The position numbers and the translations under genes were made by a program. A DNA stretch of 64,000 nt, from assembly GCA_028824715.1 (NCBI GenBank), contig JAPPCV010000056.1, positions 1 to 64,000 on the forward strand, in the 5' to 3' direction. Positions 12,135-22,396 of the stretch are shown one piece after another (position 1 is the stretch's first letter; each line of letters starts with the position of its first letter). The notes beneath the pieces are model-generated. The model saw only the letters and a program-made list of their open reading frames with translations, searched no databases and was not told the DNA's origin. This DNA comes from Boseongicola sp. (GTDB lineage: Bacteria > Pseudomonadota > Alphaproteobacteria > Rhodobacterales > Rhodobacteraceae).

Positions 12135-12989
12135 CTATTTCTCGCTTTCCACAAGCCCGCGGATGAAGAGTCTTTGCATCCCCACGACCACCAGCACAGG
12201 CGGCACCATGGCCAGGAGCGACGTTGCCATGATCACCGGCCAGTCCGCGATGTCGTCTCCCGACGGGAACATCTGCTTGATGCCCATGACGATCGTGTTC
12301 ATTTCGGGATCCGTGGTGATCAGAAGCGGCCAGAGATACTGGTTCCAGCCGTAGATGAAGAGTATCACGAAGAGCGCGGCGACGTTCGTGCGGCTCATCG
12401 GCAGGAGAATGTCCAAGAAGAACCGCATCGGTTTCGCTCCGTCGACGCGCGCCGCCTCGGCCAGTTCGTCCGGCACGGTCATGAAGAACTGGCGAAACAG
12501 GAATGTGGCGGTAGCGGACGCGATCAGCGGCAGGATCAGGCCTTGATAGCTGTTCAGCATTCCAAAGTTGGCGATGACCTCGTAGGTCGGCACGATCCTG
12601 ACTTCGACGGGCAACATCAGCGTCAGGAAGATCAGCCAGAAGAAGAGCCGCCGCCCCGGAAAGCGGAAGTAGACGATGGCGAAGGCGGAAAGCAGGCTGA
12701 TGGCGATCTTGCCAAGTGCAATCCCGACCGCCATGATCAGCGAGTTCAGCAGCATGGTCGAGACGGGCGCGTTGACGCCCGAGCTCAGGGCCCGGGCGTA
12801 GTTCGAGAGGAACTGATCGCCGGGCAGAAGCGGCATCGGCGGACGGACGATGTCCTGCTGTTCCACCGTCGACGCGACGAAGGCCAGCCATATCGGGAAG
12901 AAAATGAAGGCGATGCCCACGATGAGGCCAAGGTGCGTCAGCCAAAGCCCCGCGCCGCGTCTCTCCACCATGCCGTTCCGCTCTGCCAT
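12135..12989 (-). CDS. ugpE: glycerol-3-phosphate ABC transporter permease
   Basis: [37 protein letters not shown]..; [25 protein letters not shown]; the longer ORF to 13718 is antisense read-through. Start overlaps the ugpA stop (TGATG). Confidence 0.92.
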   Translation of the reverse strand: MAERNGMVERRGAGLWLTHLGLIVGIAFIFFPIWLAFVASTVEQQDIVRPPMPLLPGDQFLSNYARALSSGVNAPVSTMLLNSLIMAVGIALGKIAISLLSAFAIVYFRFPGRRLFFWLIFLTLMLPVEVRIVPTYEVIANFGMLNSYQGLILPLIASATATFLFRQFFMTVPDELAEAARVDGAKPMRFFLDILLPMSRTNVAALFVILFIYGWNQYLWPLLITTDPEMNTIVMGIKQMFPSGDDIADWPVIMATSLLAMVPPVLVVVGMQRLFIRGLVESEK

Positions 12990-13870
12990 CAATAGTGCAC
13001 CCTGCGTTCGATGTACTTGAACTGGATGACCGTCAGAATCGAGACGATTGCCAGGAGAATCACGGACTGCGCGGCGGAGGAGCCGAGGTCCTGTCCGACG
13101 AATCCGTCGGCGTAGACCTTGTACACGAGGATCGTCGTGGCCTGCTGTGGCCCGCCGGAAGTGATTGTGTGGATCACGCCGAACGTTTCGAAGAAGGAGT
13201 AGATGATGTTCACGACCAGGAGGAAGAAGGTCGTGGGAGAAAGAAGCGGGAAGACGATCGTTCGAAAGCGCGTCCAAAAGTGCGCGCCGTCTATCGCGGC
13301 GGCCTCGATCACCGAGCGCGGGATCGCCTGAAGCCCGGCGAGGAAGAAGAGGAAGTTGTAGCTGATCCGCCCCCAGGCGCTGGCAATCACGACAAGACCC
13401 ATGGCCTCGCCTTCGTTCAGTACATGGTTCCAGTCGTATCCCAGCAAGCCGAGATACCATGTCACCACGCCAACACGCGTGTTGAACATGAAGAGCCAAA
13501 GCACCCCGGCGACTGCCGGCGCAACGGCGTACGGCCATATGAGAAGCGTTCGATACGTGCCCGACCCCCTGACAAGGCGGTCCGCCAGCACGGCCAGGTA
13601 AAGCGCCACGCCCATCGACACGACGGTCACGAGAATCGAGAAGACCGCGGTCGTGACGAACGAGGCACGGTAGTAACGGTCGGACAGCAGGAACTCGAAA
13701 TTCCCCAGCCCTACCCACTGCATGGACAGCCCGAACGGGTCGGGGATGAAGAGCGATTGCCAGATCGCCTGTCCCGCCGGGTAGAAAAAGAAGATGGCCG
13801 TGATCAAGATCTGCGGCAGAACCAGCAGGATCGGCAGCCAGATGCCCTTGAACTTGACGCGCTTTTCCAT
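12989..13870 (-). CDS. ugpA: glycerol-3-phosphate ABC transporter permease
   Basis: [39 protein letters not shown]..; [25 protein letters not shown]. Confidence 0.92.
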   Translation of the reverse strand: MEKRVKFKGIWLPILLVLPQILITAIFFFYPAGQAIWQSLFIPDPFGLSMQWVGLGNFEFLLSDRYYRASFVTTAVFSILVTVVSMGVALYLAVLADRLVRGSGTYRTLLIWPYAVAPAVAGVLWLFMFNTRVGVVTWYLGLLGYDWNHVLNEGEAMGLVVIASAWGRISYNFLFFLAGLQAIPRSVIEAAAIDGAHFWTRFRTIVFPLLSPTTFFLLVVNIIYSFFETFGVIHTITSGGPQQATTILVYKVYADGFVGQDLGSSAAQSVILLAIVSILTVIQFKYIERRVHY

Positions 13871-13883
13871 TGTCCTCTTGATG

Positions 13884-13911
13884 GGCTGCCCCGAAAGGGC
13901 TCGGGGCAGCC
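13884..13911. promoter_or_regulatory. Perfect 11-bp-stem hairpin in the ugpB-ugpA intergenic gap
   Basis: GGCTGCCCCGA-AAGGGC-TCGGGGCAGCC read directly from the sequence. Confidence 0.7.
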
Positions 13912-13921
13912 TTTCTTTCCG

Positions 13922-15232
13922 CTAGCGAGCCGCCTGCTCGAACCGTCGCAGAAGCACGTTGCCCCGCTCCACGGCGCTGTCAAGCGCTGCCTGCGCATTC
14001 TTGTCGCCAGACCACACGGCTTCCAGTTCCTCGTCGATGATGCCGCGGATCTGGTCAAACGATCCCAACCGAAGACCCTTGGAGTTCCCAGTCGGCTCCC
14101 TGGCCGTCATCTGCATGACCGCCACGTCGGTGCCGGGGTTGGCTTCGTAGAAGCCCTGGCTCTTCGTCAGTTCCCCGGCCTCGGCCGTGATCGGCAGATA
14201 GCCGGTGTCCTGGTGCCACTTGGCCTGGATCTCCGGGCTGGAGAGGAAGTTCAGGTACGCCGCGACGCCCTTGTATTCCTCCGCACTCTGACCTTCCATC
14301 ACCCAAAGCGACGCGCCGCCGATGATGGTGTTCTGGGGTTCGCTGACGAGCGCTTCCCAGTACGGCAGCGGACGCACTTCAAAGTCGAATTCGGCTTCGG
14401 ACTTTATGCCCGCATATCCGGCGGACGACTCGGTGAAGAACGCGCATTCGCCGGCGCGGAAGTTTGCGCCGCCTTCGTTGCGACGACCCGCATAGATGAA
14501 CTTGCCGTCCCTTGCCCAGTCGCCCATTGCACCGATATGCGTCACCTGCGCCGGGCCATTGAAGGCCAGTTCGGTGTCGGTGCCGGCGAAGCCGTTTTCC
14601 TTCGTGGCGAACGGCGTGTTGTGATAGGCCGAGAAGTTCTCCAGGTGAACCCAGCTCTGCCATGCGGTGGTCAGCGGACAGTCAACGCCGGCCGCCTTCA
14701 AGTCATCCAGAACGGCGCCGACCTTTTCCCAGGTCGAAAGATCGGTGTCCGGGTCGATGCCGGCCTCGCTCAGCTTGTCTCGGTTGACCCAGAGAACCGG
14801 CGTTGACGAGTTGAACGGCAGGGACAGCATGTTGCCGTCGGGCGAGGTGTAGTAGCCCTTGACCGAACCGATGTATTTCGACTGGTCGAAGTCGGCTCCC
14901 GCCGCTGCCATCACTTCGTGGACCGGCATCACCGCGCCCTTGGCGGCCATCATCGTGGCGGTGCCGACCTCGAAGACCATGAGTATGTCGGGCTGTTCGC
15001 CTGCACGGAACGCCGCGATTCCGGCGTTCAGCGTCTCCGAGTAGTTGCCCTTGTGGCTGGCCACGACCTTGTAGTCCGACTGTGAGGCGTTGAAGGTGTC
15101 CACCTGCTCGGCCACCAGCTCTCCCAGCCGACCGGTGAAGGCATGCCAGAACTCGATTTCCGTCTGGGCCATCGCGGCCTGGGCGGTGCCCAGGGTTGCC
15201 GAGGCGGCGAGAATGCAAATCGTGCGTTTCAT
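13922..15232 (-). CDS. ugpB: sn-glycerol-3-phosphate ABC transporter substrate-binding protein
   Basis: Signal peptide [81 protein letters not shown]. Confidence 0.93.
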   Translation of the reverse strand: MKRTICILAASATLGTAQAAMAQTEIEFWHAFTGRLGELVAEQVDTFNASQSDYKVVASHKGNYSETLNAGIAAFRAGEQPDILMVFEVGTATMMAAKGAVMPVHEVMAAAGADFDQSKYIGSVKGYYTSPDGNMLSLPFNSSTPVLWVNRDKLSEAGIDPDTDLSTWEKVGAVLDDLKAAGVDCPLTTAWQSWVHLENFSAYHNTPFATKENGFAGTDTELAFNGPAQVTHIGAMGDWARDGKFIYAGRRNEGGANFRAGECAFFTESSAGYAGIKSEAEFDFEVRPLPYWEALVSEPQNTIIGGASLWVMEGQSAEEYKGVAAYLNFLSSPEIQAKWHQDTGYLPITAEAGELTKSQGFYEANPGTDVAVMQMTAREPTGNSKGLRLGSFDQIRGIIDEELEAVWSGDKNAQAALDSAVERGNVLLRRFEQAAR

Positions 15233-15332
15233 GTGTGTCTCCCATTTTCAGTTTCGGAATTTGCGGCGCATGCCGCGGTGCTGCCGCGCGTAGTGCCCGC
15301 GCAACTTGAAGAGCGTATGACATCCAGGTTGG

Positions 15333-16271
15333 TCATGGCCGCTCGACAATGAAATCTGGAACAATGCCGGTCAATGCCACGGCACGCTCCGCGTCATTTC
15401 CCGCAAGAAGGCCGAATCGCGCCATCAACGCCGAATCTATGCCAGCACTTTGCGCCCCGAGGATGTCGGTGTGCAGGCTGTCGCCTACCATGAGGATGCG
15501 CGAACGTTCGACCGCACCCAGCCGTTCAAAGGCGAGATCGAAAATGTTGTGGAAGGGCTTCCCGAAGAATTCTGGCGCGATCCTTGTACGGTCGGCCAAA
15601 CGGTGAGCGAAGTGGCCCGGCTCGACCGAGAACCAGCTTTCATGCGGCGCGACAATGTCGGGATTGGCGACGAGAACCGGACGCGTGCGCTCGTTGAGAG
15701 CCTCCTCCAGCATCGTCTGGCGGCCCTCCGTCCAGGAAGCGCTTTCGATCAGCAGGAAGCCTTCGACTTCCCGGAATGCCGAGGGATCGTCTGCCAGGAC
15801 AAGGTAGCTCACGTCACCAAGGTCGTCGAAGAGAGTGTGTTTTCCCGCCATCACTCCCCAGTGCGTCTTGGTCTTGCCGGAAATGGCTGCAGCGAGGGTC
15901 GCGCGGCTTGTCACGATGTCTTCCGCGACGAACGAGAAGCCAAGCCGATGGTATTTGTCGAGAAGTTTGTCCTGGGGCATGCTGGCGGCATTGGACACAA
16001 CCAAAACGCGCTTGCCGGCGCCCTTCAACGCTTCAACGCGGTCGCGGGCGCCCGGTATCGCTGTCGTGCCGATGTTCAGGACGCCGTAAGCATCCAGGAG
16101 GAACACGTCGTAGTCCCCGGCAATGTCAGCCAGCGTCTCTATGTGTCGGACATTCCTGTCACCGCTGCGTGGTGCCGGGAGCCGGTGCCGAACCGCCTCG
16201 TAGGCCTTGAATGCCTCGTCTGCCGAGATCGAAATCAAATGATTGCACCCCTGACCTTTGCCGAGACCCAC
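15333..16271 (-). CDS. HAD superfamily class IIA hydrolase (TIGR01459-like phosphatase); exact start uncertain
   Basis: DYDVFLLDAYGVLNIGTTAIPGARDRVEALKGAGKRVLVVSNAAS (HAD motifs I/II), RILMVGDSLHTDILGAQSAGIDSALM (motif IV). Confidence 0.87.
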   Translation of the reverse strand: MGLGKGQGCNHLISISADEAFKAYEAVRHRLPAPRSGDRNVRHIETLADIAGDYDVFLLDAYGVLNIGTTAIPGARDRVEALKGAGKRVLVVSNAASMPQDKLLDKYHRLGFSFVAEDIVTSRATLAAAISGKTKTHWGVMAGKHTLFDDLGDVSYLVLADDPSAFREVEGFLLIESASWTEGRQTMLEEALNERTRPVLVANPDIVAPHESWFSVEPGHFAHRLADRTRIAPEFFGKPFHNIFDLAFERLGAVERSRILMVGDSLHTDILGAQSAGIDSALMARFGLLAGNDAERAVALTGIVPDFIVERP

Positions 16272-17050
16272 TCGCTGATCATCACCGCAGCCAGGATGAC
16301 AAGCAGGATCAGGCTCACCTGCGGCCAGGCAAGCACGTTGAGCGACGCCGACAGTTGGAGGCCTATGCCACCTGCGCCAACCAAGCCCAGAACGGTGGAT
16401 TCACGGATGTTGATGTCCCAGCGGAAGACGGAAATTCCCGCGAAAGCTGGCAGGATTTGTGGAACGATCCCATAGGCCATGACCTGCCAGCGGCTGGCCC
16501 CGGTAGCGGAAATCGCCTCGACCTGGGTGTGATCGATTTCCTCGATCGCCTCATAGAGGAGCTTTGCGCAGAATCCAATGGAACGGATGGCGATGGCGAT
16601 GATTCCCGCGAAGACGCCGGGACCGATGATCGCAATCAGGAGGAGAGCCCAGATCAGCGAGTTGATCGAACGGGACGAGACGATCACGAGAAGCGCAACG
16701 GGCCGTATGAACAGCACTGAAGGCGTCGTGTTTCGCGCGGCCATGAAGGCGACCGGCACGGCGAGGCAAATCGCGATGAGCGTTCCGAGTGTCGCGATGT
16801 TCAGCGTGTCCCAGATCGGGCGGCCAAGCTGGGTGATGTACTCCCAGCGTGGCGGCGTGGCGCGCGTCCAGATATCGCCCGCGATGCGAGGTGCGTCCCA
16901 CACGAAGAACCAGGTGGTCGCCTCGGAAATCCTCTGCCAGCAAACGGCAAAGATCGCGACACCGATCAGCCAGCCGAACCAGCGGAAGAGGTTCTCGCCG
17001 GTGGTCCGGCGCCGCCAGGTCTGCGCATTTCCCTTCTCAAGCACCGGCAC
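16235..17050 (-). CDS. phnE: phosphonate/organophosphate-type ABC transporter permease
   Basis: [71 protein letters not shown] (PhnE signature). Confidence 0.9.
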   Translation of the reverse strand: MPVLEKGNAQTWRRRTTGENLFRWFGWLIGVAIFAVCWQRISEATTWFFVWDAPRIAGDIWTRATPPRWEYITQLGRPIWDTLNIATLGTLIAICLAVPVAFMAARNTTPSVLFIRPVALLVIVSSRSINSLIWALLLIAIIGPGVFAGIIAIAIRSIGFCAKLLYEAIEEIDHTQVEAISATGASRWQVMAYGIVPQILPAFAGISVFRWDINIRESTVLGLVGAGGIGLQLSASLNVLAWPQVSLILLVILAAVMISEWVSAKVRGAII

Positions 17051-17865
17051 TACTGCACCTTTGCCCTGATGATGCCGGAGAGATACTCCAGCGACATGAC
17101 GATCCCGATGATCAGGATCAGGATCGCGGCGGCCGTATCGTACTCGTAGCGGTCAAAGGCCGTGTTCAGCGTCGCGCCGATGCCGCCCGCGCCCACGAGG
17201 CCGAGAATCGCGCTTTCACGGAAATTGATGTCGATTCGATACATGGAAAGCCCGACAAGTCGTGGCATGACTTGAGGCTGAACGCCGTAGTTGATCCATT
17301 GAAGCCACCTCGCCCCCGAGGCCTTGATCGCTTCGGCCTGCACCTTGTCCATTGCCTCGATGTCTTCCGCAAGAAGCTTGGACAGGAATCCGATGGTCGC
17401 GAACGAAAGCGTAAGGAACCCGGCCAGTGGGCCGAATCCGAAAATGGCGACCAACAGAATGGCGACAATGATCTCTTGCAGCGCCCGGCTAATTGCCACG
17501 ATGCCCCTGCAGATCAGGTAGATCGGCAGGGGGGCTATGTTGCGAGCTGCGCCGAGACCGATCGGGATGGAGATCAGGATGCCGACAACGGAAGCGGCGA
17601 CTGTCATGACGATGCTTTCCAGCAGCCCGTCCCAGATGTCGCTGGCGCGACTGGTGAAGTCCGGGCTGGTGAACGCGAGAATGAATGCCCAGCCGCGGTC
17701 CAGGCCTACATAGACTCGTCCCCAGTCGACCTCGATCGTCATGAACGCCGCAACCAGGTAGGCAAAGAAGCCGAGGATCAGGCTCCAGCGCAACTTCGGG
17801 TTCGACACGAACGGCGGCTTGCGCCAGCCCTTTCCCAGCATGTCCTCCAATTCCCGGTGGCTCAT
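17050..17865 (-). CDS. phnE: phosphonate/organophosphate-type ABC transporter permease (second PhnE)
   Basis: [24 protein letters not shown]..; [48 protein letters not shown]. Confidence 0.9.
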   Translation of the reverse strand: MSHRELEDMLGKGWRKPPFVSNPKLRWSLILGFFAYLVAAFMTIEVDWGRVYVGLDRGWAFILAFTSPDFTSRASDIWDGLLESIVMTVAASVVGILISIPIGLGAARNIAPLPIYLICRGIVAISRALQEIIVAILLVAIFGFGPLAGFLTLSFATIGFLSKLLAEDIEAMDKVQAEAIKASGARWLQWINYGVQPQVMPRLVGLSMYRIDINFRESAILGLVGAGGIGATLNTAFDRYEYDTAAAILILIIGIVMSLEYLSGIIRAKVQ

Positions 17866-18662
17866 TCGGCGGCCTCGACTTCCTCTACGTCCTCGTCTTC
17901 CACCTTTTGGATGGTGGCCTCCCAATCCTCCTCGCCGTAGATGTCCGTCAGCTTCCCGGGTGTCAGACCGGTGGGCAGGCCATCGTAGACGATTTCGCCA
18001 AAGCGCAGTCCGACAACGCGTGGCACAAACATCTGCGCCAGCGCCACGTCATGAATGTTGATGATCGCTGCCAGTCGGCGCTCGCGGCAGAGCTCCGTGA
18101 TCAACCGCATGATCTGGCGACTGGTCTTCGGATCGAGCGAGGCGGTCGGCTCGTCGACCAGCAACAGTTTCGGGTCTTGTATCAGGGCTCGGCAAATTCC
18201 GACTCGTTGGCGTTGGCCACCTGACAGCTCGTCGGCGCGCTTGTCAGCCATGTGCAGGAGCCCGACACGGTCCAGCAGCCGGAACGCCGCGTCAATGTCG
18301 GATTGCGGATACCAGCGCAGGAAGCTCCGCCAGAAGCCCACGTAGCCAAGTCGCCCCGACAGGACGTTTTCCATCACCGTCAGCCGCTCCACGAGCGCGT
18401 ATTCCTGAAAGATCATCCCCATCTCGCGCCTTGCCCTTCGCAAGGCGCCGGAACCTAGCCGTGTCAGGTCGGTGTCTTCCAGCCAGACCGCGCCGCTTGT
18501 AGGCTGCACCAACCGATTGACGCAGCGGATCAGGGTCGACTTGCCGGCGCCGGAGGGACCAATCAACGCCAGCACCTGTCCCTTGCCAACTTCCAGGTCA
18601 ATTTCCTTGAGCGCCCGGTCGCCGGTCCTGTACGTCTTTGTCAGCTTCTCAAGGCGCAGCAT
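17862..18662 (-). CDS. phnC: phosphonate-type ABC transporter ATP-binding protein
   Basis: [84 protein letters not shown]. Confidence 0.92.
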   Translation of the reverse strand: MLRLEKLTKTYRTGDRALKEIDLEVGKGQVLALIGPSGAGKSTLIRCVNRLVQPTSGAVWLEDTDLTRLGSGALRRARREMGMIFQEYALVERLTVMENVLSGRLGYVGFWRSFLRWYPQSDIDAAFRLLDRVGLLHMADKRADELSGGQRQRVGICRALIQDPKLLLVDEPTASLDPKTSRQIMRLITELCRERRLAAIINIHDVALAQMFVPRVVGLRFGEIVYDGLPTGLTPGKLTDIYGEEDWEATIQKVEDEDVEEVEAAE

Positions 18663-18687
18663 GAATTGTCCCAGGCAGGGGTGGGTG

Positions 18688-18707
18688 GCGGGCCCGGTCG
18701 GGCCCGC
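18688..18707. promoter_or_regulatory. 8-bp GC stem-loop in the phnD-phnC intergenic gap
   Basis: GCGGGCCC-GGTC-GGGCCCGC read directly. Confidence 0.65.
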
Positions 18708-18722
18708 GCAAGCAGTCGAGGA

Positions 18723-19697
18723 TCATTCGCAGGCGTAGGACACGCCGTTGGCCGCGTCGATCTTGCGGATGACTTCCCAGAACACCTGATAGGTCATTTC
18801 CAGGAACTGGCCCTCGTTCGACTTCGAGAACTCGGCTTCGAGCGTGGTGCCATCCCATTCGAAGCTGAAGAAGGCGTCACGGATCTTGTCCTGGAGCTCG
18901 GGCTTGAGGTTGTAGACCACACCGAAGCCGGTCGTCGGGAAAGTCTGCGACTTGTAGATGGTGATCACGTCGTCTTCCTTGATGACGTCGCGGCTGATCA
19001 TGCGCGACTTGACCGAGTTCGCGATCGAGGCAGCCATGTAGTCCTTGTTGGCGACCCCGAGGATCGAGTTGTCGTGCTTGCCCGAGAAGACCGGCTCGAA
19101 GTCGCGTTCCGGAAGCAGGTCGAAATCGCCCTTCAGGATGGCCGACGGTGCCTTGAAGCCCGAGTTCGAGGTGGGCGAGGTGAAGGCCAGCTGCTTGCCC
19201 TTGATGTCTTCCACGCTCTCGATGCCGGATCCCGGGTAAGTGATGATCTCCATTTCATAGCCGAAATTGCCGTCCAGCGAGGCCATGATGGTAAAGGGCC
19301 GGAAGCCGGCGCAGTTGACCGCAAGCGGGTTCGATCCGGTATTGAACCCCGCGATATGCAGGCGGCCCGAACGCATCGCCTCGATCTGTGCCGCGTTGCT
19401 TTGAACCGGGAAGAAGACAACGTCCTTGCCGGTTTCGGCTTCAAGGTGCTCCAGAAAGTCCGACCACGCCGTCTTGTAGACAGCGGGGTCCTCGACCGGC
19501 GTATAGGCGAAGATCAGCGTGTCCGGATCGATCTGGTCCGCCGGATCGCTTGGAATGTCGGCAATCAGATCCCCGTCCGCGTCGCAAAAACGTTCATCCA
19601 GGTCGCCCCTTGGGCAGTCCTGCGCCCAGGCGGAGGTGCCAAGCGACAGCAACGCGATCACCGATGTGGCGATCAGTGGCTTGATGTTCAGTTTCAT
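18723..19697 (-). CDS. phnD: PhnD-type phosphate/phosphonate ABC transporter substrate-binding protein
   Basis: MKLNIKPLIATSVIALLSLGTSAWAQ signal peptide; LIFAYTPVEDPAVYKTAWSDFLEHLEAETGKDVVFFPVQSNAAQIEAMRSGRLHIAGFNTGS. Confidence 0.92.
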   Translation of the reverse strand: MKLNIKPLIATSVIALLSLGTSAWAQDCPRGDLDERFCDADGDLIADIPSDPADQIDPDTLIFAYTPVEDPAVYKTAWSDFLEHLEAETGKDVVFFPVQSNAAQIEAMRSGRLHIAGFNTGSNPLAVNCAGFRPFTIMASLDGNFGYEMEIITYPGSGIESVEDIKGKQLAFTSPTSNSGFKAPSAILKGDFDLLPERDFEPVFSGKHDNSILGVANKDYMAASIANSVKSRMISRDVIKEDDVITIYKSQTFPTTGFGVVYNLKPELQDKIRDAFFSFEWDGTTLEAEFSKSNEGQFLEMTYQVFWEVIRKIDAANGVSYACE

Positions 19698-19747
19698 GTG
19701 CTTCTCCCAGTTATGCGGCTTCTCCCGCCGCGGTTCGCTTCGCTTGA

Positions 19748-20593
19748 TCACGCGGGCTCGGCAACGAGGATGTCCACGTCCGCGCCATCCAGTGCGCTCA
19801 GCAAGTCTCCCTTCGGCTTTGCATCGACAACGACGGATTGCAGGTCCGCAAGCTCACCGACGTTGGCGAGACCCTTGTGGCCAAATTTCTGTGAATCGAT
19901 CAGAAGGTGCCGAATCGTGGCACGCTGCAGCATCACCCGCTTCACCGCGGCGAAGCCACGCACCGTCTCGGACGGCCCCAGCGCCGTCAACCCTGACGCG
20001 CCGATCACGCAGCGATCCACGTTGAAGCGCTCAAGGAATTCCAGTGTCTCGGTTCCGACCGTCGCCGATTCCGCAGGCAGGTACTCGCCGGGGCACAAGA
20101 TCACTTCGGGCGCCCCGTGCCCGATCGTCATGGCAACCGGGATCGAGTTGGTGATCACTGTGCATTGCGTGCCCAGCCAGGCCAGGGCACGGGCCATCTG
20201 GATCGTGGTCGAGCCCGAATCGATCATCAGGGTCTCGCCGTCCTGCACCAGCCCAGCCGCCCGCAGCCCGATCCGCTCTCGCTCGGCAATCCGGGCGTTT
20301 GCACGCTCGTCCAGGCTCGGATAATGCCCCTGCGCGGGGGCCGAGGCACCGCCATGGGCGCGGTCTATCAGCCCGTCGTCCGCCAGCGCGTCAAGATCCC
20401 GGCGTACCGTTTCTGCGGAGACATTGAACCGCCGCGCCAGTTCGCTGATGCGGACATGGGGGCGCAACTTCAATTCCAGCAGGATCAGCCGCCGCCGCTC
20501 AGGCTTCCGCAGGCGCCCACGGCCGTTCTCCGCCGTCTTGAGTCGCGTCTTCAGCTGCGCCATCCGATTGTCCGATTCTGTCATTCCGGACAA
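19748..20593 (-). CDS. DeoR/GlpR family transcriptional regulator
   Basis: RRRLILLELKLRPHVRISELARRFNVSAETVRRDLDALADDGLIDRAHGGA (DeoR HTH); GETLMIDSGSTTIQMARAL sensor domain. Confidence 0.93.
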   Translation of the reverse strand: MSGMTESDNRMAQLKTRLKTAENGRGRLRKPERRRLILLELKLRPHVRISELARRFNVSAETVRRDLDALADDGLIDRAHGGASAPAQGHYPSLDERANARIAERERIGLRAAGLVQDGETLMIDSGSTTIQMARALAWLGTQCTVITNSIPVAMTIGHGAPEVILCPGEYLPAESATVGTETLEFLERFNVDRCVIGASGLTALGPSETVRGFAAVKRVMLQRATIRHLLIDSQKFGHKGLANVGELADLQSVVVDAKPKGDLLSALDGADVDILVAEPA

Positions 20594-20734
20594 AATTGTG
20601 GCTTTTCTGTCGCAATTGCAATTATTTTGTTGTATATCCCACTATCTGATGTGCAAATTTGTTGCAGCAAACGGATTCTTGACGCCTGTCCGAGAGGTCA
20701 TGCCCAAGCACGAACCAGAAACCGGCGTGCCCGA
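20594..20734. promoter_or_regulatory. Divergent AT-rich control region between deoR and the Na/Pi symporter, with two palindromes
   Basis: GCAATTGC at 20612-20619 and CAAATTTG at 20654-20661; only non-coding stretch between the two divergent genes. Confidence 0.5.
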
Positions 20735-22396
20735 ATGATCGTCCTTGCCGCACATCTCGCCGCCGCCGTCGCGCTCCTGCTGTGGTCGGTTCGCCTGATC
20801 CGCACGGGCGTCGAACGCGGTTTCATGCCCGACCTGAAGCGTCACATGAAGGATCGCGCCGACAACAAGCTTTCCGCCGCGGCAAGCGGCAGCCTCGCGG
20901 CAATGCTGATGCAGAGCTCGACCGCCGTTGCCCTGATAGGCGCAGGCTTCGCGGTCTCCGGCATGCTGGCGCCCCATGCCGCGCTGGCGCTCCTCCTCGG
21001 CGCAGACCTTGGCTCCGCCATCGTGGCACAGGTCCTGCTCCTTCCGGTGCAGGCGCTGGTTCCCTTTGCGCTGGTGTTCGGCGTCGCGATCTTCTTCAAT
21101 GCGCGCAGCCGCAAGTCCAAGCAGGTCGGGCGCATGGTGATCGGCTTCGCGCTGGTCCTGGTCTCGCTTGGCATGATCCGGGAAGCGGCGGCGCCCATTG
21201 GCGGCAACCCCGTTGTCCAGAACATCGCGGCCTATTTCCAGGGCGACCTTGTCAGCGCGTTCGTCATCGGCGCGCTCATCGCATGGGCGATGCACTCCAG
21301 CCTTGCCGCGGTGCTGACCTTTGCCGCTTTCGCCGCGACCGGACTGACCGCCGCGCCGGTGGCCGCCGCGCTGGTGATCGGCGCGAACTTCGGCGCCGGG
21401 CTCATCCCTTTCGCGCTCCTCTGGTCGAGCGAGCGTCCGGCCCGGCTCGTGGTCATCGGCAACCTTGTTGCGCGTGGCGGCATGGCGCTGCTGTTTCTTG
21501 CGCTTCTCGCGGGCGGCATCTTCGATCTCGCGCTTCTCGGCTCAGGACCGGCCCAGCAGGCCGTCTCGCTGCACATCATGGTGAACGCCGCCCTGCTCGC
21601 GGTGGCACTGCCCCTGTCCGGGAAGCTTGTCCGCATTGCGGACGCGGCACTGCCCAGGCATGCCGAGAGCACGGTTGCGACCGTCTCGGCCCTCGACCCG
21701 GACGCGCTCGACCACGCGCCCCTGGCGCTCGCCTGCGCCCAGCGCGAGCTTCTGCGCATGGCGGAAACCGTGCAGGCCATCCTGGTCCCGGTCATGCAGC
21801 TCTTCCGGGGCTGGGACCCGGACATTGCGCGCGTGATCGAGATTCGCGAGGACGACATTGACCGGATGCACTTCGAGACGAAGATCTACATCTCGCGACT
21901 GCGCGAAAACGGCATTCCTCCCGCGCTGGACAAGAAGACGCTGGAAATCGCCGCGGTGGCCAACAGCCTTGAGGAGGCCGGCGACCGGATCGCGGTTGAC
22001 CTCGTTGCACTGGCAAGGAAGATGCAGGACAAGGCGATCAGGTTTTCCGACCAGGGCATCTCGGATCTCGACCACTTCCACGACCAGGTCGTCACCAACG
22101 GTCAGCTGGCCCTCAGGGTGCTGACCACGGGCGATGCCGAGGCCGCGCGCCAGCTCGTCGCCGAAAAGGACCGGATCCGCATCGAGGAGCAGAAGCTTCA
22201 GGAAAGGCACCTGAGGCGTCTCCAGGAAGGCGCGGCCGCCAGCCTCGAGACCACGAACATCCATCAGGACACGCTGCGCCTCCTGAAACAGATAAACGCC
22301 GCGCTTTCCTACGTGGCCTATCCGATCGCGGAGGAGACCGGCGACCTTCTGGGCAGCCGCCTTGCCTCGCTCCGAAGCGGCGGAGACGCGGCATGA
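20735..22396 (+). CDS. Na/Pi cotransporter family protein with C-terminal PhoU-like domain
   Basis: MIVLAAHLAAAVALLLWSVRLIRTGVERGFMPDLKRHMKDRADNKLSAAASGSLAAMLMQSSTAVALIG (QSSTA motif, repeated as AMHSSLAAVLT); C-terminal helical PhoU-like region; ORF upstream of 20735 is noise. Confidence 0.9.
   Translation: MIVLAAHLAAAVALLLWSVRLIRTGVERGFMPDLKRHMKDRADNKLSAAASGSLAAMLMQSSTAVALIGAGFAVSGMLAPHAALALLLGADLGSAIVAQVLLLPVQALVPFALVFGVAIFFNARSRKSKQVGRMVIGFALVLVSLGMIREAAAPIGGNPVVQNIAAYFQGDLVSAFVIGALIAWAMHSSLAAVLTFAAFAATGLTAAPVAAALVIGANFGAGLIPFALLWSSERPARLVVIGNLVARGGMALLFLALLAGGIFDLALLGSGPAQQAVSLHIMVNAALLAVALPLSGKLVRIADAALPRHAESTVATVSALDPDALDHAPLALACAQRELLRMAETVQAILVPVMQLFRGWDPDIARVIEIREDDIDRMHFETKIYISRLRENGIPPALDKKTLEIAAVANSLEEAGDRIAVDLVALARKMQDKAIRFSDQGISDLDHFHDQVVTNGQLALRVLTTGDAEAARQLVAEKDRIRIEEQKLQERHLRRLQEGAAASLETTNIHQDTLRLLKQINAALSYVAYPIAEETGDLLGSRLASLRSGGDAA

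Noticed and set aside
12995-14806. 603-aa plus-strand ORF opposite ugpA/ugpB
   Set aside because: Antisense shadow of ugp genes.
15233-15332. Pho box upstream of ugpB
   Set aside because: TGACAT/GTCAT-like fragments exist, but no tandem CTGTCAT-type repeat with correct spacing.
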